Source: Enoplolaimus lenunculus (Eukaryota > Nematoda > Enoplea > Enoplida > Thoracostomopsidae). From it: 64,000 nucleotides of DNA. Positions 57,476-64,000 of the stretch are shown piece after piece. Position 1 is the first letter of the stretch; the number at the start of each line of letters is the position of its first letter. A program made the position numbers and the translations under genes. The notes beneath the pieces were generated by a model that was given only the letters and a program-made list of their open reading frames with translations, made no database searches and was not told the DNA's origin. The stretch is from assembly GCA_030248215.1 (NCBI GenBank), contig JASANG010002657.1, forward strand, positions 1-64,000, written 5' to 3'.

Positions 57476-58896
57476 TATGATATATGTGTGTCATCGGACC
57501 CTTTCAATTACAAATTCAAGTGTAAACTTAACTTTGACTGAGTCTGATCACTGCAAATCAAGAAAACATCCGTGCAACATGAATGATTTTAGTATTTTAT
57601 CCTCCGTCCTAAAAATATATAAACTACCTCCCACGTAGTCTTTGGGCAAATCAGCTCTTGATATAACAATTACAACCCTTATATACCAAACTTTACTTAG
57701 GGGTGTATACAGTGGCGGAAATCTAACCTTTCGGATCTTACAAGATTCACACTTTTCCGACTCGCTTATTTTGTTCGCTCGAAACAACTTTTCTGTAGGG
57801 CAATACCGTCGTGAAACGAGATCTAACCTGCGCTCTTCATACTGTATTGAACGTTTAAATTTTAAGCATAAATTTTAGAACCGAATGCACGAATCGTTGT
57901 TACTGTTCGATTCAGTGTGCAACAATCCGTGGTTCGCGACAACGGCAATAATTTTATTTTTGAACAAAAAAGATTTGTTTGAACAAAAAATTAAAACTCA
58001 GCCGATTAAAATCGCATTTCCAGAGTACACAGGTAAAAGCGATGTTGTCGCGGAAAATCGAATCATGTAAACGAACTTCATACAAGATTATACCAGAACG
58101 TGCAAGCGAACAACCAAACGCAATTTTGTAATAATTCGTAGTAAAGAGTGGTTTAGCTTTTTGTTGGAGGGCATTTTCCAAGTGCGCAAGTCTTGGAAAA
58201 GCGAGTTTGACGGTCAGCGATGCTGTGAAATTGGTTCAAACACACGACCTTTCTGCGTTAGCGACACAGACGCCCTACCACTACGCCATGTAACTCCTCC
58301 GGCTAGCTTCAATATGTATGCGGTTTATGCAATCATGCGCTCAGCGGGAACGCAATACGTCAGTATAACCGATGTTTTGTAATGTTTTTTATAGGACCAA
58401 CGTCGCTTGAATCGTGTTCAGATTATATTACGAACAAATATGTTGCAGTTAATCATAACCCTACTAAACAAGTACGTTCATTTTCGTTTACAAATATTTC
58501 GAGTTTAATTTTGATAAAATTTTCAGTATAAAAGTGATTGTTAACATTTTTGTAGAAGAAACTTGGTCGTGACGCAGGTATAACGGCTGAAACGGTCCAG
58601 ATCCACGGAACGTTTCGTGTCGTTGGGACATAATTTCTAAATATAATGGTGTAAAAATTAGTATATAAATGCTTTATACCACGACATGTTACAGTGGTTT
58701 CTTTTGCAATATTGCATTTATTACTGTAGCATGAATAATACACTGTATTATAAATACTTGCGTCAAGACAGCGATTTGTTTACAGATATATTGCCACTTG
58801 ACATGCGCTACAGATACGGGCCAAGTTGGATTTGTACTCAATTCAACAATGGATATGATAATTTCACAAACTCTCAAAGGATCGGGTCTCTATTGA
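52779..58896 (+). CDS. heterotrimeric G protein alpha subunit, Gi/o class (nine exons, one frameshift)
   Basis: The gene encodes a GTP-binding alpha subunit that couples seven-helix receptors to effectors at the inner plasma membrane. Exons by splice signals and homology: 52779-52902, 54468-54510, 55104-55245, 55680-55840, 56744-56873, 57215-57344, 57879-58032, 58395-58471, 58786-58896. Sizes of 43, 142, 130 and 154 for exons 2, 3, 6 and 7 are those of animal Gi/o genes. The product is about 356 residues (family about 354): P-loop GTGESGKST (42-50), switch I RVKTTG with the catalytic Arg at about 181, DVGGQ (203-207), NKKD (272-275), TCATDT (326-331), C-terminus LKGSGLY. Gly2 and Ser6 fit N-myristoylation, but Cys3 is Phe and is followed by KNRKRRSK. 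Ser replaces the pertussis-toxin Cys at the fourth-last position. Exon 5 is 130 bp instead of 129: after GTG the sequence has AAAAA where the family frame needs four A's (56820-56824), shifting the frame inside switch I. Every splice site and all other exons are intact. Conserved introns argue against a processed copy. Confidence 0.93.
52994..53192 (+). mobile_element. partial TACTGTAG-family MITE in G-alpha intron 1
   Basis: GATTTGGCCTCTCCAGAGAG, TACGGTTACGGGCTAATATT, GTTACTGATATATATCCG and TTGAATTAAACGTTTGTCTT follow the left half of the element at 32426. The right half is missing. Confidence 0.65.
53786..54155. mobile_element. diverged foldback element in G-alpha intron 1
   Basis: Arms AACGGTCTGATTTTGAAAAT plus GCATATT (left) and AGAAGCTCAAATATGC plus CGGGCAAACCGCGGCTG (right) match the element at 49331-49951, shortened and diverged. 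Confidence 0.6.
54623..54720. mobile_element. CAGGGGCGGAAC-family fragment in G-alpha intron 2
   Basis: Starts CAGGGGCGCTACGTTTTTCT and continues into GCTTAGGCTTAGAATTATGC. The second end is not found. The 593-bp intron is otherwise featureless. Confidence 0.45.
55994..56155. mobile_element. CAGGGGCG MITE with TTAGGC hexamers in G-alpha intron 4
   Basis: Complete element with ends CAGGGGCGAAACGTTTTTC and AATACTGTTCTGCCCCTG. The interior has two runs of TTAGGC units (56063-56090 and 56115-56135). Confidence 0.7.
56224..56417 (-). mobile_element. partial TACTGTAG-family MITE in G-alpha intron 4
   Basis: Reads on the - strand as the same left-half fragment that sits in intron 1 (GGCCTTTCCAGATGG, CGGTTACGGACTGTTATT, GTTGAATTAAACGTTTAT). 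The - strand frame at 56297-56563 is partly made of it. Confidence 0.65.
57431..57476. repeat. AT then TTTA microsatellite in G-alpha intron 6
   Basis: A short AT run is followed by about eight TTTA units, 86 bp after the donor of exon 6. Confidence 0.9.
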
Positions 58897-58998
58897 TCGA
58901 CATCGAACCTAAGCGGTTTTAGTCAAATACCTCATGATTACCGAATAATTCATAAGCTTTTACTAAATCTGTGTATATACACAGTACTGGTTTATGTA

Positions 58999-59004
58999 AA
59001 TAAA
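58999..59004 (+). promoter_or_regulatory. polyadenylation signal of the G-alpha gene
   Basis: AATAAA lies 103 bp after the stop codon and is followed by the GT-rich stretch TGTGGTGTTTT, as expected for cleavage near 59020. Confidence 0.6.
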
Positions 59005-59103
59005 TGTGGTGTTTTATCGTCTATTTGTAAGTCGCTGATATGCAGTTTTCAGTTGCAGCGTAAAACATATTACTTTATTGCGAACGTAGAGATTATAATC
59101 TAG

Positions 59104-59352
59104 GATGAAGGCATGCAATTGGGTTCATGCTATTTTCAAAAGAATGTACTTAGCGCACGTTGCGTTATGCCGTTACTCCGCAGATCATTTCACGTTTTGT
59201 GTGTAACTTGATCTGCTTGTATGCATAATCTTATATTTTTCGTTGCACGCATCGGCCAATTCCCGTCCAAGGGTGAAATTGGATGGGACAAAAGCGCGGC
59301 GTGCGTTGGGGTGATTTGTGCCACACAAAACATGGTAAGTTGCATACTCTTG
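59104..59352. mobile_element. diverged CAAGAGTG-family MITE downstream of G-alpha
   Basis: GCATGCAATTGGGTTCATGC, GAATGTACTTAGCGCACGTT and GCATACTCTTGG follow the order of the arms in the copies at 19446 and 51115. Ends and duplications are eroded. Confidence 0.5.
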
Positions 59353-59444
59353 GTCATATAAATAATCAACGAGTCCTGGTTTAAACAAGTGCATTAACCA
59401 TTGTACAAAAAGTATCAAACTTGTATGGAACTGGCACGTGAATA

Positions 59445-59590
59445 CAGGTCCATTGCCAGCTCGCCTTAGGGGCTAAAAATTATTCAGGAGGGGAAAACAA
59501 ACGTTTTCAATGACTTACAAGCAAGGTTCCGAATTTTCTACGAGAGGCCAAAATTGTTTCGGTGCAAATAAAAGCCGCCCTGGTACAGTC
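59445..59590 (+). mobile_element. hAT-like MITE between the convergent genes
   Basis: Left end CAGGTCCATTGCCAGCTCG and interior AATGACTTACAAGCAAGGTT match the CCGTAGCC family; the right end is replaced by AAAGCCGCCCTGG. Confidence 0.55.
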
Positions 59591-59616
59591 ACGCATAAAT
59601 AACGGTAAATAAAGAA

Positions 59617-59853
59617 ATGGCAAATGCCTCAAAAACTACGACACCTTTACTCTGGTCTGAAATGTATATCATACAGAAATTGCAGTCAGTAACATACACT
59701 TTCTTGCATAAAATAATCCGCTGGACCGGTGTGACAACCTACGATTATAGGCATTTAAAAGTAAGAATGTATGAAGCGTCCGACAACATAACGTTGGTGT
59801 GTACCTATTGTTCCATTTTGCTGAGGTTGAAAAACCAAATTGCGCAAAAGTAA
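59617..59853 (+). CDS. hypothetical 78-residue ORF between the two genes
   Basis: An ATG in a fair context (AAGAAATGG) opens a frame of mixed composition (MANASKTTTPLLWSEMYII, IIRWTGVTTYDYRHLK, SDNITLVCTYCSILLRLKNQ) ending in TAA. No family is recognised and no splice or polyadenylation signal is assigned. It may be chance. Confidence 0.2.
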   Translation: MANASKTTTPLLWSEMYIIQKLQSVTYTFLHKIIRWTGVTTYDYRHLKVRMYEASDNITLVCTYCSILLRLKNQIAQK

Positions 59854-59931
59854 AGCAAGTTAATTTGTTGAGTAAGTCTTAAAATGAAAGCCAAATTCAA
59901 ATACACAAATTGACATTTTTCTTTATTTATT

Positions 59932-59937
59932 ACGAAA
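59932..59937 (-). promoter_or_regulatory. candidate polyadenylation signal of the SLC46-like gene
   Basis: AATAAA on the - strand, about 610 bp beyond the stop codon at 60545. It is the nearest canonical hexamer I found; a closer non-canonical signal may be used instead. Confidence 0.3.
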
Positions 59938-60111
59938 ATACATCTATTAATTACATATATTACAATCAGCGGCGTATACAGTTTGAAGTATATGGGGAAT
60001 GAATATATCTATTTTTGAGTTTCGCAAAGCTACAAAGTCTTTTTTACGCGGTTAAAGCCTGGTGGATATAATGAAGTTTCTCGGTCACTACATAAACGCC
60101 TCGAAGAAGTT

Positions 60112-60189
60112 TTATGAAATATAAAAATATCTTTCAGAAATGAAATTCTGTTATGAAATATAAAAATATCTTTCAGAAATGAAATTCTG
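60112..60189. repeat. 39-bp perfect tandem duplication
   Basis: TTATGAAATATAAAAATATC plus 19 further bases occurs twice without change (60112-60150, 60151-60189), in the probable 3' UTR of the SLC46-like gene. Confidence 0.9.
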
Positions 60190-60326
60190 TCTACGCTTCT
60201 GTCACAACCAAGACACGCAGTTGTAAGTGAAAGGAAACCCGATAAACTTCAACTAGTTTATTCCTTAGCTAGGTTATTCTTTGAAGTGATTAGCACGTAT
60301 CAACAGTTAGCGATATATTTTGCATC

Positions 60327-60386
60327 TTGCAAAACACCGTATGTACACTTGGCGCATTGCAAAACACCGAATGTATACTTGGCGCA
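60327..60386. repeat. 30-bp tandem duplication
   Basis: TTGCAAAACACCGTATGTAC plus CTTGGCGCA is followed at once by a copy with two changes (60357-60386). Also in the probable 3' UTR of the SLC46-like gene. Confidence 0.9.
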
Positions 60387-60544
60387 TGAGAAAGTCGCAC
60401 GCTGACGGGCAACGCATCTCAGCTGCTTTATCTGCTATCCTATTTTCCTCTTATTTTAGCTGGAATTCTACTAAGCAATAAGCGATTTGGCCACATTTAA
60501 ATGAGACAAAAAGCTTAAAAGATTGAATTTTTACGATTGATGGC

Positions 60545-63323
60545 TTATTTTAGCTGTTTCATTTCGTTCCAATGCAGTTTCAATCGAGGCATACGAGTCA
60601 TACCAGGAGTCGACAGCTGTCCATTGTCATATATCATAGTAAACACTGAATTTCTTTTGACAGCCTGCTCTTCAACTTCCTGATCGCTCTTGTTAGGCCT
60701 GCCACTCTGGCTACTTCCTGTATTGGTTATTCGATCGTATGGATAGTAGTATTTCGAATGAAAGTGGACCCAGAGTTGAAGCAGAACGCAAATAAGAACC
60801 TGAAATGTAACAGGAAAATTATACAGTTCGTTTACGAATACAAAAACATAAAATATATAAGAAGATTTTTTAAAAAATAGAATATTACACAAAATAAAAG
60901 AAAAGTTTAATTCCGAAAAATTTAATAATAAAACTTGAAAAATAGAAAAACGCGCAAACCGGACAATCATACCCAAGAAAGGCACACTGCAAAATTGTAA
61001 TCATCTTTATATGCAATATTTCATTTCTTATGACGCTCAAACACTAAAGGACTAATTTAAGTACAACCTTCCTAACCAGGTACAACGTTGCTATCCAGTT
61101 GGAACAGTGGATAATAAAATATTTGGCCAAATCTTATAAACCAATGACCGTCAGGTCGTAAACTTCGAAGCTGAGTTGAATTTAAAATTAGGCGTAAAAT
61201 GATCAGAAGTCATGAAAATATGAAATACAAAAAAATTTCAAAATTCAACTGCCGAGTAAAATTTGGTTTGTAAATGATTGACTTATACCAACAAACATAA
61301 CTACGCATCACCTATCGGTAAAAAATTTCTCTCCTTATTCTTAAAAGTCTGTTAATAGTGATTCATTCATTCCTACCTGCGTCCTTAAAACTTAGGGATG
61401 CTAAGTTTGTCCAAACTTGGCATTCCAAGTTACTACTTACCAGCGCTGCTCCAACACAAAACGCGAAACCAGGAAACCACGAAAATGTCGCATGATATAT
61501 TGCAGTGAAAACGGTATTTGAAACCAAATTGCTAACATTAAGCATAATATCTGTTCCGGCAATAATTCGAATGTGCTCGCGTGGCTCAACTAACGACACC
61601 AGAAGCGCCGCTGATGACGCTTTAAATAGGAACGTAATTGTTCCAACGACAAATGATAGCCAAACCATCCATGTGGTTGTGCTGAACGAAAATAATTTAA
61701 AACTATTAATTTTCAAACTTTTGTCGTTTCAAATAATGATTGATCTTTGGTTCGAAAAATAAATTTACCGTTTTGTTTTAAGCCTATTCATACGTCAAGT
61801 TTTTACTGCGAGAACTTGCAGCTGCAACTTGCACTTGCAAGTTTTGTCCAATATCGGGTTTGAAAACCTTACAGCGGCAAATAATTCATTAAAAATAATA
61901 TATAGCTAGGAATTTGGTTCATATGTGTGAATAACCATGCAAGTTCACTGAGTCTGATGCAACCGGTTTCTCATGGGCTGATGAAAAAAATGCAAGTTTC
62001 GCGTGCAATTTGCACCTGCCAGCTCTCGCAGCAAAAACTGGCACGTATGAATATGGCTTAGAAAATTACATAGTATTCGCTTCCGAGTCTACATAAGACA
62101 AGTTGATAAGCTCACACTTTCGTACGATGCATTTTGAAAATTAGGCACGGGATGGGAGTGAATTCAAAACACTCTTTTGTCCTAGAGCATCAACGAATTT
62201 TTTCTCCCAAGTAATCAACGGAACGTTTAAGAAGCAAGCACTTCGTTTAAATAAATACTTATTGGGAGACACTTTTGCGGGCAGAAATTTACAAAATCCC
62301 CCGCATTGACTTAAGTTTTTTATTTATGATGAAGTCAGCACAACTATGATCCGTTTCAGCAACGTCTCAATGCTATTTGCAATTAACCTTTCTTGATCGT
62401 AGAGTATACTGTGAGCAACTAACAGGAAACTCTTCAGGTGAAATAATTTACAACGCGCAGCATGGTTTAACAACTATTAATGCGTATTATTCGTAGTGCA
62501 AAATTTCCACAAGACGCAACGAGCTCTCGGGCTATTAAAGCATCAAGCTTCTATACACACAAAAAGTATTTCTGAATTTATTCAGAAAACAATTTTCTGC
62601 GGCAAATCTGAAGTTTTTCTGATATTTAAGACAATTTGTCTAAAAATAACTGGAAAACGTTTATGTTCCGACATTATTTCAAAACTTCTTCGAAAACATT
62701 TCTGTTATAACAGAAATACTTTTCAAGCGCACCTTGCTAATTATATTTCTTAAATATATGAAATTTTTTCTTTAATATCAGAAATATTATTTTGAGTGTA
62801 GTTAAGTCGTGATTATAACAACTCACCATTCAAGAATTTGCGGTTCGAATCCTTGCTTAAAATTGAATTTCAGATGAAATAGAAAATATTCATGTGAAAA
62901 TAAGTTTTACCTGAACGCAAAAATTAGTAAATGACCTGCACTCGATAGCAAACTGAAAACAATAATTGCAGAATCGGCAACCGAGAATATTTTGAGCACC
63001 GCAGTGACCAAAATCATACCCACCATTTGTATTGCTGCAGTATACGAACGCAAATATGCATAGTCCTCCTTTGTATAGTTTAACGGCGGTTCGAATAAAA
63101 ACAAATTTTGAGTTGCGTTTGCACCCGCTTCTGATACGTACGCACCCAAGTAGACTGATAACGTTATCAAGATGTATGCTCGGGCCCATGTACCTGGGCG
63201 TCGTTTGAAAAAAGTTGCTAAGGAAACGTATACCAAACGAAATAGTTCGACAATAAAGGAGCAAGAGCCACTGCAACAGGTCGCGGCTTCTAGAAAATCA
63301 AATTCAAAAATTTGACTCAACAG
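60545..63323 (-). CDS. SLC46-like major-facilitator transporter, 3' half
   Basis: Three - strand exons give the C-terminal half of a multi-pass transporter: 63323-62911 (or starting at 63289, where a second acceptor lies), 61681-61441 and 60799-60545, ending in TAA. Phases fit (TTC AG/C ACA; GCG CTG/GTT). The first exon starts with a loop ending in FFKRRPGTW and holds helices around ARAYILITLSVYLGAYVS and SYTAAIQMVGMILVTAVL. The second has TTTWMVWLSFVVGTITFLF and then IYHATFSWFPGFAFCVGAAL. The last finishes a helix (VLICVLLQLWVHFHSK) and adds a 65-residue polar tail. The RRPG loop and the xIYxATxSWFPGF motif are what I know from SLC46 proteins (proton-coupled folate transporter and relatives). 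The substrate cannot be told. Upstream exons for the N-terminal helices are not seen and should lie beyond 64000. The gene converges on the G-alpha gene. Confidence 0.75.
61782..62057. mobile_element. MITE with CACGTRCAAG ends in an SLC46-like intron, copy 4
   Basis: Flanked by TTAA (61778-61781) and TTAG (62058-62061). The left end GCCTATTCATACGTCAAG and right end TGGCACGTATGAATATGGC are inverted repeats. The inner arms contain GCGAGAACTTGCAGCTGCAA and the complement of GCTCTCGCAGCAAAAACTGG. Confidence 0.65.
62387..62905 (+). mobile_element. tRNA-bearing TTAA element, copy 4, split by a nested insertion
   Basis: Starts after TTAA (62383-62386) with CCTTTCTTGATCG and contains the 5' block TACTGTGAGCAACTAA and AAGCATCAAGCTTCTATA, where it is interrupted. 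It resumes at 62802 with TTAAGTCGTGATTATAAC, GCGGTTCGAATCC (B box) and AAAATATTCATGTGAAAAT. Without the insertion it would be about 273 bp, close to the 263 bp of the other copies. Its right end lies four to five bases from the splice donor of the SLC46-like exon at 62911. Confidence 0.65.
62556..62799. mobile_element. 244-bp TA-flanked MITE nested in the tRNA-bearing element
   Basis: Ends CACACAAAAAGTATTTCTGA and, inward from the right, CACTCAAAATAATATTTCTG are imperfect inverted repeats. TA lies on both sides (62554-62555 and 62800-62801), the target of Tc1/mariner-type transposases. The uninterrupted host sequence CTATAG is restored by removing the element and one TA. Confidence 0.7.
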
Positions 63324-64000
63324 CTGAAAAAGCCTTAGTTTAAACATAACATTAACCGGCTTAACACCAAGCTTAGACCTATTGTTCTCCTAATTGACTT
63401 CATGAAAGTTCACTCCGCAGGTAAATTGCCGTACGGCTGAACGTACCCTGCCCGTTACAGTCATCAAAGAAAACGAACCCGTAAATAGGTCCTCAACACG
63501 ATCCTAGAAGCAAAGGCATTAATTTAACCAAGCCGACTTAACCTGGACCTAATCTATAAAGCCTAAGCTCAATGTCCGTTTTCTCATTTGTATGCACCAC
63601 CCGTGGCAAGTTGATGTTAATCAGTTTGTAGCAGATGAATTTGGAATTACTAGTATTATTACCAACTTGTCACAGGGGGTCTACAAACATATGAAAATAT
63701 AGGCCATAAGATAAGTATAAGCCTAGCCGAAGCGTAAATTAAAGCATAAACCACCTATGCTTAATTGGATTTACCAGTCATACCGTCAGAGGTTCTAAGT
63801 CTAAAATTTAGACCAATCTCAAAGTTTATATTGTAACTCGTGTTTGCGTCCATTGTTGGCTCCAGCAGCCTACCTGCGGAACTATTCAGCGTTTGTTTCC
63901 GGCGGGCCTTTTTCCCATTTGAAATATAATTTTAAAAATGTAGAATTTCATGGCTTAATCTCTGCGTCCATGTTTGACGATAATCCGTACCCTAACAGGC
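63324..64000. other. upstream intron of the SLC46-like gene, nothing recognised
   Basis: No further exon of the transporter could be found here on the - strand, so the next exon is probably outside the window. Confidence 0.4.

Noticed and set aside
58561-58640. A + strand segment after exon 8 considered as the G-alpha C-terminus
   Set aside because: It does not match the conserved TCATDT region, while the exon at 58786-58896 matches in phase and sequence.
58453-58743. 96-codon - strand frame over the last G-alpha intron
   Set aside because: It lies antisense to the end of a well-supported exon and intron and shows no domain.

Overview
The window looks like nuclear DNA of an animal with an AT-rich, repeat-packed genome. 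Two spliced protein genes can be read with confidence, both near the right-hand end. They lie tail to tail: a heterotrimeric G-protein alpha subunit on the + strand (nine coding exons, 52779-58896) and the 3' half of a major-facilitator transporter of the SLC46 (proton-coupled folate transporter-like) type on the - strand (three exons, 60545-63323, upstream exons outside the window). The intron phases and exon sizes of the G-alpha gene match the classic Gi/Go pattern of animals. The phylum cannot be fixed from the sequence; a tunicate or another invertebrate is only a guess.

The left 52 kb holds no gene I can name. It has a degenerate 18-bp satellite (1-718), several isolated exon-like open frames of unknown function (about 2481-2640, 9351-9582, 13991-14218, 34610-34822, 39305-39565, 41878-42330), a 320-bp CAA microsatellite, a perfect 331-bp tandem duplication, and many short non-autonomous DNA transposons. 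At least ten repeat families can be separated by eye, mostly by terminal inverted repeats (TIRs) and target-site duplications (TSDs): a hAT-like ~169-bp family with 8-bp duplications, a TTAA-flanked 263-bp family that carries a tRNA-like pol III promoter, a TAA-flanked PIF/Harbinger-like family, a TA-flanked Tc1/mariner-like element, foldback elements, a family rich in TTAGGC hexamers, and others. The same families fill the introns and flanks of the G-alpha and transporter genes. No LTR element, retrovirus, Polinton, CRISPR array or rRNA gene was recognised.

The most notable biology is in two places. First, the G-alpha protein keeps its GTP-binding machinery but has lost the palmitoylated Cys3 (replaced by Phe and followed by a basic patch) and has Ser where Gi/o proteins carry the pertussis-toxin cysteine. 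One extra A in exon 5 breaks the frame in this copy or this assembly. Second, the 263-bp TTAA elements combine piggyBac-like ends with a tRNA-like promoter, an arrangement of SINE and DNA-transposon traits that may be undescribed. One copy lies directly against a splice donor of the transporter gene and has itself been invaded by a TA-flanked element.
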